Source of the DNA: an uncultured Rhodobacterales bacterium
Lineage (GTDB): Bacteria > Pseudomonadota > Alphaproteobacteria > Rhodobacterales > Rhodobacteraceae
DNA: 12,944 nucleotides
Direction: 5' to 3'
Assembly: GCA_937901055.1 (NCBI GenBank)
Contig: CALCGO010000054.1
Location: 1-12,944 of the forward strand
Numbering within the stretch: the stretch's first letter is position 1; each line of letters opens with the position of its first letter. Shown one piece after another: positions 6,958 to 12,944 of the stretch. A program made the position numbers and the translations under genes. The notes under the pieces are model-generated. The model had not been told where the DNA came from. It searched no databases and saw nothing but the letters and a program-made list of their open reading frames with translations.

Positions 6958-8964
6958 TTAGTATTCGGCGACTGTACCAGGGAGAAGTTCCGCTTCTTGT
7001 TGGTCAGCAGCAGTCCACAAACGTTCGCGGATTACGGCGTCCTCGGCCCATTCGTACATGAACACTGGTGTTCCCGGATGAGCATTGCGAATGCGCTTGT
7101 TGATCAACAATGCAGCTGGGAACTGAACTGTACCAATAGAGTAGGCGTTTTCAGTCAACAAAGTTTGCATTGTTTGTGCCGCTTCCGCTTTGTCAGCTGG
7201 GTTGTCAGAGCTTACAAATGCTTCGTAAGCATCAGCAATGCCTTGCTCAAACGGCATCCGGTCTCCGGATTGGTTGAAGATAGGACATGCATCGCCTGCT
7301 GGCAATGACCGGCACGTTTCAAACGTTGGTAGGATGAAATTGATGCGCCCGAACTTTGCATCAAATGCCCCACTTGCTTCAACTGTGTCAAAGTTCGTTT
7401 CGTCAATCGCACGCGGCTGAACACGAATGCCAACTTCAGCCAATTGCGATGCCATAGCATCAAGCTGTTTACGGTCTTCGCCGCGGTTGGCATTGGACAG
7501 AACGTCGAGCACAATATCCTCGCCACCCGGAAGGTTGCGAACGCCATTGCCGTCGGTGTCAATCAAACCAAGACCATCGAAAAGAGCATTCGCGATGTCT
7601 TGATCAAACTCTTGATACGCAGTGTTTGCAGCATCGAAGTACGGTGATCCTGTTTGGAATCCACCAGTGTACGGGTGTGCAAACGGTCCACGTGCAACTG
7701 CTTGACCAATTGCGTCACGATCAAGCGCATGGCTTAGACCCAAACGGAAATCGGTTTCGCGGAAGATGGCACGTAGTGCTTGGCCATATTCGTCTTCAGC
7801 TGTGTTTACGTCGTAGTTGAGATCCATCCGCCAACCAAGAACACGGGGTCCAAAGGCAGCACGCACTGGGCTATCATCTGATTGCGATTGCTTCAGTGCT
7901 TCAACGAAGTTCGCCGGATCTTCCATATTGGAAAAGTCACCAGTTCCAGCAACCGTTTGAGTTGTACGATCACCCCAAGTTGACAGACGGAAGTGCATTT
8001 CATTGAAATACGGTAGTTGTTGACCACTTTCGTCAACCTTGAAGTAGAACGGATTGCGGCGCAAAACCACTAACTCGTCGGGTCTGTGAACGACGGGAAC
8101 CCAAGCGCCAAGAACGACGGGCGACAGTTCGTCAGCCGGAAGAGCACCTGTGTAAGCTTCGTATGTAGAATCGGAATTGTATGTTGGATGTGACTCTTTC
8201 AAAACGTGGCTCGGGCCTGGGCACCCTTGGATGTAGGCTAGGCTCTCAAGCACCGTTTCGCTTTGTGGTGATGAAAAAGTGAATTTGAACGTAAAGTCGT
8301 CAATCACTTCCATTGTAGTATCCGCACCACCGAACGAGCCTGCGGCCATACGAGATGTAACGTTGGCATCTTGTACGTTATCTTCCCACCAGAAGCGCAC
8401 GTCCTCGGTATCGAACATATCACCATCAGACCATTTAGCGCCTTCGATGAGGTTCATCGTCACTTCTGTCGCGTCCGCGTTCCATGTCCAAGAACGGGCA
8501 AGGTTAGGCAATGGGCCTGATTGATCTTCACCTCGTATCTGCCACCGTGGACCCTGACGGACGAGACATTCCTGGATCGCCATATTGATGCCGCCCCAGC
8601 CTTGGTGTTGACCCGCAGCCCAGTTCCAGCCTTCTGGCCGACCGCCAATAACATGACGGAAAACACCGCCATATTCGCCAACGCCATCAACCATGACGCC
8701 CGTTTTAAAAATAATTGGCTCTGCAGGAAGGCGATCTGCGAGAGGTGGAAGTGCTCCTGTACCGACCAACTCAGTCAGGAAGGGTGCTTCGGAGTAACTT
8801 TCAAGCGCGCCGTATGTGTAGATATCTTCGCGCCCGATGAGTTCATACTCCAACCCAGACAGGCTAGTCTCTTGCGGAAATCCTTCAGCAACGACTTGAC
8901 CCGCCATAGATATGGCTGCGGCGGACGACATCAGTAGTCCTCGCGTTAAGTGAGAATAGTTCAA
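6958..8964 (-). CDS. Periplasmic solute-binding protein, family 5 (AgpA-like, probable alpha-galactoside binding)
   Basis: A 668-residue extracellular solute-binding protein (SBP_bac_5, PF00496), which captures substrate in the periplasm and delivers it to the two permeases. The start is TTG at 8964 with GGAGG eight bases upstream. This yields a signal peptide with N-terminal MNYSHLTRG, a hydrophobic small-residue core, and likely cleavage after GQVVA (about residue 26). ATG at 8931 would lose the basic n-region, and the open frame reaching 9213 has no support. Family features include LARSWTWNADATEVTMNL, WSDGD and an Asp/Asn/Gly-rich loop DTDGNGVRN (469-477). Many tryptophans in the N-terminal half suit sugar stacking. 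It is longer than ordinary peptide-binding proteins, as are the rhizobial alpha-galactoside proteins (AgpA) from memory. It is first in the operon, followed by a stabilising hairpin. Peptide binding is the alternative; context argues for galactosides. Confidence 0.9.
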   Translation of the reverse strand: MNYSHLTRGLLMSSAAAISMAGQVVAEGFPQETSLSGLEYELIGREDIYTYGALESYSEAPFLTELVGTGALPPLADRLPAEPIIFKTGVMVDGVGEYGGVFRHVIGGRPEGWNWAAGQHQGWGGINMAIQECLVRQGPRWQIRGEDQSGPLPNLARSWTWNADATEVTMNLIEGAKWSDGDMFDTEDVRFWWEDNVQDANVTSRMAAGSFGGADTTMEVIDDFTFKFTFSSPQSETVLESLAYIQGCPGPSHVLKESHPTYNSDSTYEAYTGALPADELSPVVLGAWVPVVHRPDELVVLRRNPFYFKVDESGQQLPYFNEMHFRLSTWGDRTTQTVAGTGDFSNMEDPANFVEALKQSQSDDSPVRAAFGPRVLGWRMDLNYDVNTAEDEYGQALRAIFRETDFRLGLSHALDRDAIGQAVARGPFAHPYTGGFQTGSPYFDAANTAYQEFDQDIANALFDGLGLIDTDGNGVRNLPGGEDIVLDVLSNANRGEDRKQLDAMASQLAEVGIRVQPRAIDETNFDTVEASGAFDAKFGRINFILPTFETCRSLPAGDACPIFNQSGDRMPFEQGIADAYEAFVSSDNPADKAEAAQTMQTLLTENAYSIGTVQFPAALLINKRIRNAHPGTPVFMYEWAEDAVIRERLWTAADQQEAELLPGTVAEY

Positions 8965-9120
8965 TTTAGTTTCCTCCCATGGAATTTTATAACTCCCAAG
9001 ATGATCAGGAAGTCGGCTCTGTTCTTCCGGCTTTTCGGAGTTTTGTTCCTGTATCTCATCGAACTGTTGCGTGATCCATCGGGCCGTTGCTATCATTGCA
9101 GGCACGATAGGAGCTACTTT
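8965..9120. promoter_or_regulatory. Divergent control region between transport operon and first MelR-like gene
   Basis: This 156-base noncoding region must hold promoters for both directions. Toward the operon, a TATAAA -10 candidate sits at 8991-8986 (minus). A poor -35 (GACTTC) lies 17 bases further upstream, which would suit a promoter that needs an AraC-type activator. The transcript leader would be very short, with GGGAGG at 8978-8973. Toward the regulator gene, AGGAG seven bases before ATG 9121 is a clear ribosome-binding site. A short TCCG-GCTTTT-CGGA inverted repeat lies near 9026-9039. No confident activator half-sites could be identified by eye. Confidence 0.4.
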
Positions 9121-10008
9121 ATGAAGCGCAGGGCAACTCAACGATCTTTGGAGCCGGAGTTTGCAACTGGCCCAACGGCAAAAGATGAACATGAGATTTA
9201 TCTCCAACATCATGCGCCATCACCGGAGGCCCAGCCCTATCACTTTCACCCAACAATTGAGGTCAATTATTTAACTGACTGCGACATGACCTATTCCTTT
9301 TCAGGGAAGAAAGTTTTCGTAGAAAGAAACAGGCTTTGTGTCTTTTGGGCTGCTCACCCCCACCGAACCAAATCGGTTTCAGGCAAAGGGCTTATCACGA
9401 ATGCGCAGATATCACTTTCGGAGTTTCTGCGTTGGCCATTGCCCCCAGAGTTTCGGAATGTGCTTCTCGGGGGCGGTGTGATCTGCAACAAATCTCAGAC
9501 AGCGAGTGACCAGTTTTTAACCGAACGCTGGGCCATCGAAAAGGTTGATGTCACTGATGGCCGCCAGAGCTTACATGCACTTGAAATAGAGTCGCGATTA
9601 TACCGACTTGCGCTAGAGGGCTGGAACATATTGCTCGAACCAATGTCGGTCCCTCCAACAAAGATCTTGGGCGGCAACGCCATTCTTCAATTTGAAAAAA
9701 TGATACTTTTTGTTGGCAGGAATTTTTCCGATAGCCTGACTGTAGGTCAGGTCGCGGAAGCTGGAGAGATCTCTGTCAACTACGCCATCTCCTTGTTCAA
9801 AAGCGTGTTTGGTCGAACGATCAAACAACACATCACCGATGTACGTATTTATCATGCTAAAATGCTGTTGGCTGAAACTGACCGTAGGATTGTGACAGTC
9901 GCAATGGACTGCGGGTTCGGGTCCTTGTCTGCATTTTATGATGCGTTTCAATCTCAAACCAAGAACTCGCCTGCCGCCTTTCGAAAGGGACATTTTGATG
10001 AAACCTAA
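9121..10008 (+). CDS. AraC-family transcriptional regulator, MelR-like (first of a tandem pair)
   Basis: A 295-residue regulator with an N-terminal cupin-type sensing domain and a C-terminal AraC DNA-binding domain. The sensing part includes HFHPTIEVNYLTDCDMTYSF (41-60), CVFWAAHPHR (73-82) and EFLRWPLP (101-108). These resemble the corresponding segments of E. coli MelR as recalled (EVN, FWACTPHQ, FLSWPLD), the melibiose-responsive activator. Helix-turn-helix 1 is at about 208-230 and helix-turn-helix 2 at about 257-280, ending in the AraC signature with DCGFGS and AFQSQT. The start at ATG 9121 has AGGAG upstream and gives gap-free alignment with the next gene. An open frame from 8950 is not supported. 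It diverges from the transporter-melA operon, so it is the likely activator of it. The ligand (probably an alpha-galactoside) is inferred. Confidence 0.9.
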   Translation: MKRRATQRSLEPEFATGPTAKDEHEIYLQHHAPSPEAQPYHFHPTIEVNYLTDCDMTYSFSGKKVFVERNRLCVFWAAHPHRTKSVSGKGLITNAQISLSEFLRWPLPPEFRNVLLGGGVICNKSQTASDQFLTERWAIEKVDVTDGRQSLHALEIESRLYRLALEGWNILLEPMSVPPTKILGGNAILQFEKMILFVGRNFSDSLTVGQVAEAGEISVNYAISLFKSVFGRTIKQHITDVRIYHAKMLLAETDRRIVTVAMDCGFGSLSAFYDAFQSQTKNSPAAFRKGHFDET

Positions 10009-10071
10009 CCCTATCGAAGTAGAAGTTTTGACATCAAATAAGTGCCTAGTAGCAACTTCAGGAAACTTGGC

Positions 10072-10965
10072 ATGACAGATCATAGCAAGCGGGGAACAGA
10101 TATTGCAGCTTATGCTGTCATCGCGTTCGACCATCGCAAACAGTTTGTCGTGCTAGAACATATCACACCAAACCGCTTGGACGTTCCATTTCACTTTCAT
10201 CCTTCAATCGAAATAAACTTCTTGACCGACTGCGACATGACGTACTCATTTTCAGGTGAAAAGTTTCTTTTGAAACGAGGCCATTTTTGTGTATTTTGGG
10301 CCGCCCGACCCCACCGCCCTCTGAAGATCGAGGGTCAAGGGAAAATCACTAATGCATACGTTGATTTAGCCGAGTTTCTCCGATGGCCTCTTCCAAAGGA
10401 TTTTGTAAAAGCGGTCCTTCAAGGAGAAGTTGTTTCGAGTAAGTCAGAGATCGCAGGTGATAACGAAATGGCAGCTAGATGGTCGAAAGAAATCGAGAAA
10501 ACTGAACCAGAGTGGCAAAGGTTACACGTTCTCGAGCTACAGGCACGCATACACCGCCTCGCGATAGATGGGTGGAATGTTTTACTAAAGCCGCAAGAAG
10601 CAAAGAGTGATCTATCATTTGGTGGCGACGCCATCGACCAAGTCGCAAAGATGCTTCAGTTTATAGCTGAACATTTCGCCAGTCAGATATCTCTTTCAGA
10701 CGTGGCAGCTGCCGCTGAAACCACACAAAACACGGCCATGTCTTTGTTCAAGAAAATCCTAAAGCGGACAATCAAGGAGTATATAACGGACATGCGGGTC
10801 TTTCAGGCACAAGTGCTCCTGGCTGAAACGGACAAAAAAATACTCACTATTGCGCTGGACTGTGGGTTCGGGTCTCAATCAACTTTTTATGCAGCTTTTC
10901 AAAGTCAAACCGGCAACTCGCCCGCTGGTTTCAGAACAAACGCTCGGCAAAGTTCATCAGCATAG
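10072..10965 (+). CDS. AraC-family transcriptional regulator, MelR-like (second of a tandem pair)
   Basis: A 297-residue paralogue of the preceding regulator. The two align without gaps over about 290 positions, with about 135 identities by hand count (roughly 46%). Shared blocks include LTDCDMTYSFSG (51-62), CVFWAA (73-78), EFLRWPLP (101-108), DCGFGS (263-268) and AFQSQT (275-280). The first 40 residues and helix-turn-helix 1 (about 208-230) differ most, while helix-turn-helix 2 is nearly the same. ATG 10072 is chosen: AGGA lies upstream, and it gives the same residue numbering as the paralogue. An in-frame GTG at 10042 has no ribosome-binding site. It lies 63 bases after the first regulator, with no obvious promoter between, so the two are probably cotranscribed. 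It may control galTK or the divergent operon, or respond to a different sugar. Confidence 0.9.
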   Translation: MTDHSKRGTDIAAYAVIAFDHRKQFVVLEHITPNRLDVPFHFHPSIEINFLTDCDMTYSFSGEKFLLKRGHFCVFWAARPHRPLKIEGQGKITNAYVDLAEFLRWPLPKDFVKAVLQGEVVSSKSEIAGDNEMAARWSKEIEKTEPEWQRLHVLELQARIHRLAIDGWNVLLKPQEAKSDLSFGGDAIDQVAKMLQFIAEHFASQISLSDVAAAAETTQNTAMSLFKKILKRTIKEYITDMRVFQAQVLLAETDKKILTIALDCGFGSQSTFYAAFQSQTGNSPAGFRTNARQSSSA

Positions 10966-11221
10966 GACGTTAAAAATTCACTCTGGTTCGAAGCAGTTTT
11001 TGATCAAAAATCTACTTGGAAGAAATCAAAGTGAGCGGCCGACGGGGATAGTCATTTTCGCATTTTTCTGAATTCTTCCATGCGTCAGGCCGAGTGGGAA
11101 GCCGGAGTATTTCGTGATTTTCCAAGAAGTAAAATAAGTGCCGCCAACTAATTTGAGAGAAAGCAAGACTTGCTCAGCCTTCAAATATGCATGTGGTCGC
11201 AAATTCAAAGAGAACACAGTT
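10966..11221. promoter_or_regulatory. Noncoding region upstream of galT
   Basis: This 256-base stretch has no convincing gene, and the longer galT reading from 11138 lies within it. It holds a perfect 14-base palindrome, TTTTTGATCAAAAA (10997-11010). A 6-1-6 inverted repeat AGCAAG-A-CTTGCT (11162-11174) lies 47 bases before the galT ATG. An interrupted pair TGGAAGAA (11017-11024) and TTCTTCCA (11073-11080) is also present. No good intrinsic terminator for the second regulator and no consensus promoter for galT were found by eye. The region probably contains the galTK promoter and operator. Confidence 0.4.
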
Positions 11222-12274
11222 ATGAACACCACTGCCGAATACGAGCAACCTCACAGACGTTTCAATCCGCTCACAAAAGAATGGGTTTTGGTCTCTCCCC
11301 ATCGCAACAAGCGGCCTTGGCAGGGGCAATCTGAAGATACCGCAGCAACAACGAAACCTGCCCATGACCCAAAATGTTTCCTATGTTCGGGGAACACACG
11401 GATAAATGGGGAGGTTAATCCCAGCTATACAGGGCCATATGTCTTTCCAAATGACTTCCCTGCATTGCTTTCAGAAACAACTGAAGCAGTTGATACGCAG
11501 CATCCATTGCTCCAAGCTGAACCTGTCTCTGGCACAGCGAGAGTCATTTGCTTTTCTGAACGCCATGATCTGACGCTACCCGAAATGGAAGTGTCAGACG
11601 TTCGCCGCGTTGTTGATCTTTGGGTCGATCAGACGGAGGAACTTGGAAAAACCCATCAGTGGGTGGCCGTTTTTGAAAACAAGGGCGCGGTCATGGGGTG
11701 CTCCAATCCGCATCCTCACGGTCAAATTTGGGCTTCAAATTTTCTACCCAGTGAAGTGGCTCAAGAGGATAAATCTCAGCTCGAATATCTCAAAAAGACA
11801 GGAACAAACCTTCTTGTCTCATATGCCGCGCTCGAAGAACGCAAAGACGAGCGCATCGTAGCAATCAATAAACACTGGGTTGTTGTCGTGCCGTATTGGG
11901 CGACATGGCCTTTTGAGACATTGTTGCTGCCGCGTCGCCACGTGACCCGGTTAAACGACCTTACATTTGCAGAGCGCCGCAGCTTGGCCGAAATTCTAAA
12001 AACGCTGTGCACTAAGTACGACAACCTGTTTGAGACAGAATTTCCCTACACGATGGGTTGGCATGGCGCTCCATACAATTCGGCCAATAACGATCATTGG
12101 CAGTTGCACGCACACTTCTACCCTCCCCTCTTGCGATCAGCGACCGTTCGCAAATTCATGGTCGGCTACGAAATGCTCGCTGAAGCACAGCGCGATCTGA
12201 CTGCCGAAACGGCGGCAGCCCAGCTACGTGTGCTGAGCGAAACCCATTACAAAAATAAATCCGGAGACCAATGA
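11222..12274 (+). CDS. galT: Galactose-1-phosphate uridylyltransferase
   Basis: A 350-residue GalT, normal length for the class I (E. coli-like) enzyme. It exchanges UMP between UDP-glucose and galactose 1-phosphate in the cytoplasm, the second step of the Leloir pathway. The N terminus HRRFNPLTKEWVLVSPHR (11-28) matches the family. The zinc site looks complete, with Cys52 and Cys55 (CFLC), His115 (SERHDL) and His164. The nucleophile His166 is in the active-site motif SNPHPHGQIW (161-170). These fall at the same numbers as in E. coli GalT, which supports ATG 11222 over the reading from 11138. It ends one base before the galK start, so the two are cotranscribed and probably coupled. UDP-galactose 4-epimerase (galE), needed to complete the pathway, is not in the window. 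Confidence 0.96.
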   Translation: MNTTAEYEQPHRRFNPLTKEWVLVSPHRNKRPWQGQSEDTAATTKPAHDPKCFLCSGNTRINGEVNPSYTGPYVFPNDFPALLSETTEAVDTQHPLLQAEPVSGTARVICFSERHDLTLPEMEVSDVRRVVDLWVDQTEELGKTHQWVAVFENKGAVMGCSNPHPHGQIWASNFLPSEVAQEDKSQLEYLKKTGTNLLVSYAALEERKDERIVAINKHWVVVVPYWATWPFETLLLPRRHVTRLNDLTFAERRSLAEILKTLCTKYDNLFETEFPYTMGWHGAPYNSANNDHWQLHAHFYPPLLRSATVRKFMVGYEMLAEAQRDLTAETAAAQLRVLSETHYKNKSGDQ

Positions 12275-12275
12275 A

Positions 12276-12944
12276 ATGTCGAACCTAACATTGATCAAAG
12301 GTGTCATCGAAGATTTTTCCAAGTCCTTCGGTTCCGTCCCAAAAGCATCAGCCTATGCGCCCGGACGCGTAAATCTGCTTGGCGAGCATACTGACTATAA
12401 CGGTGGATATGTTCTCCCAATGCCACTCTCGCTTGGAACGGCAGTTGCTATCGATTTTGGTGGTGAGCCCGGAACTCTAGTTGCGTCGAGCACCTCATTT
12501 GAAGGTGTCGAAACACGGCAACTGGACGACGCGCCGAACGGCTCTTGGACCGACTATGTTCTGGGAAGCATAATGGTCGTCCTTGACGGGAAGACTCCCG
12601 ACGCTGGAATTCGCGTATCCATCTCAACTGACCTTCCGGTTGGATCGGGGCTGTCTAGTTCAGCCGCCCTCGAAGTCGCTACAATTCGCGCCTTAACGAC
12701 GCTACTTGGACTTGAATTATCACCTACTGAAATCGCTCTCCTTGCCCGCAGGGCCGAAAATGAATTCGTAGGTGTACCTTGTGGGATCATGGACCAGTTC
12801 TCAGTGTCTGTAGGTGATCCTGGGAAGGCCGTATTCTTGGACACCCGGAAGATGGAGTCCAAGATTGCTCCGCTACCCGACACCCATAACTTCATCGTCG
12901 TTCATTCTGGCGTTGGCCATAAACTCTCGGATGACGGATACATT
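12276..12944 (+). CDS. galK: Galactokinase, N-terminal part (gene runs off right edge)
   Basis: The first 223 codons are present and the frame is open to the window end. Galactokinase phosphorylates galactose at C1 with ATP, the first Leloir step. The galactokinase signature GRVNLLGEHTDYN is at 30-42, the GHMP ATP-binding loop LPVGSGLSSSAA at 120-131, and the likely catalytic aspartate is Asp173 in GIMDQF (170-175). ATG 12276 is chosen: GGAG lies about ten bases upstream and galT stops at 12274. An ATG at 12271 in another frame ends after five codons. The C-terminal third, including the third GHMP motif, is outside the window. The family call is firm and no damage is seen in the visible part. 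Confidence 0.95.
   Translation, partial: MSNLTLIKGVIEDFSKSFGSVPKASAYAPGRVNLLGEHTDYNGGYVLPMPLSLGTAVAIDFGGEPGTLVASSTSFEGVETRQLDDAPNGSWTDYVLGSIMVVLDGKTPDAGIRVSISTDLPVGSGLSSSAALEVATIRALTTLLGLELSPTEIALLARRAENEFVGVPCGIMDQFSVSVGDPGKAVFLDTRKMESKIAPLPDTHNFIVVHSGVGHKLSDDGYI

Noticed and set aside
6375..7308. Long plus-strand open frames opposite the permease and binding-protein genes (6375-6818, 6808-7308)
   Set aside because: They lie antisense to well-supported genes, have no family-like sequence and no ribosome-binding sites that stand out. They are shadows of the coding frames.
8950..9120. N-terminal extension of the first MelR-like regulator back to 8950
   Set aside because: No ribosome-binding site at 8950, and the reading overlaps the binding-protein start. 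ATG 9121 has AGGAG and gives exact alignment with the paralogue from 10072.
8965..9213. N-terminal extension of the solute-binding protein to 9213
   Set aside because: It would run through the divergent control region and into the regulator gene, and would bury the signal peptide. TTG 8964 has GGAGG and restores a normal signal sequence.
9613..10134. Minus-strand 173-residue open frame across the regulator junction
   Set aside because: Antisense to two conserved paralogous regulators; it looks like chance.
11031..11110. Possible intrinsic terminator after the second regulator, around the GC-rich GAGCGGCCGACGGGG and following T-rich stretch
   Set aside because: No properly paired stem precedes the T-rich bases, so a terminator could not be supported.
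11138..11221. Longer galT start at 11138
   Set aside because: The extra 28 residues have no match to GalT. From ATG 11222 the zinc and active-site residues fall at the same numbers as in the E. coli enzyme.
12554..12895. Minus-strand open frame near the right edge
   Set aside because: Antisense to galK, whose motifs are clear in the plus frame. No independent support.
1..12944. CRISPR arrays, insertion sequences, tRNA or rRNA genes, phage or conjugation genes
   Set aside because: No repeat-spacer pattern, transposase, terminal repeats or RNA gene sequence was seen on either strand. The window is filled by a coherent metabolic locus.

Overview
This window is a carbohydrate catabolism locus that looks alphaproteobacterial, most likely from a marine Rhodobacterales or roseobacter-type organism. 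The reasons are a peptide-type (family 5) sugar importer with a two-headed ATPase, as in the rhizobial alpha-galactoside (agp) system, frequent TTG starts, and tightly packed coupled genes. Base composition looks close to 50% GC by eye (not counted). The taxonomic placement is inference. The locus appears to import alpha-galactosides (melibiose/raffinose type, or galactosyl-glycerols) and break them down to galactose.

Minus-strand operon, transcribed from about 8980 toward position 1: periplasmic solute-binding protein (8964-6958), two inner-membrane permeases (6890-5865 and 5863-4739), a fused two-domain ABC ATPase (4746-3133), a GH4 alpha-galactosidase of MelA type (3044-1668), a flavin-dependent tryptophan-halogenase-family protein (1667-84), and the start of 2-dehydro-3-deoxygalactonokinase, dgoK (87 to beyond the left edge). 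Gene junctions are overlapping or abutting. The exceptions are a 67-base gap after the binding protein, which holds a strong GC hairpin, and an 88-base gap before melA, which holds two inverted repeats.

Plus-strand genes, diverging from a 156-base control region: two tandem AraC-family regulators resembling E. coli MelR (9121-10008 and 10072-10965), a 256-base noncoding stretch with two small palindromes, then the Leloir genes galT (11222-12274) and galK (12276 to beyond the right edge).

The genes fit together as follows. The binding protein, permeases and ATPase bring an alpha-galactoside into the cytoplasm, and MelA releases galactose. Galactose can then go through GalK/GalT (Leloir) or through oxidation to galactonate and DgoK (De Ley-Doudoroff). 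The MelR-like proteins are the likely substrate-responsive regulators. The main unexplained component is the halogenase-family flavoenzyme. It is translationally coupled on both sides inside this sugar operon and keeps the halogenase catalytic residues, but it seems to lack the tryptophan-binding region of true tryptophan halogenases.
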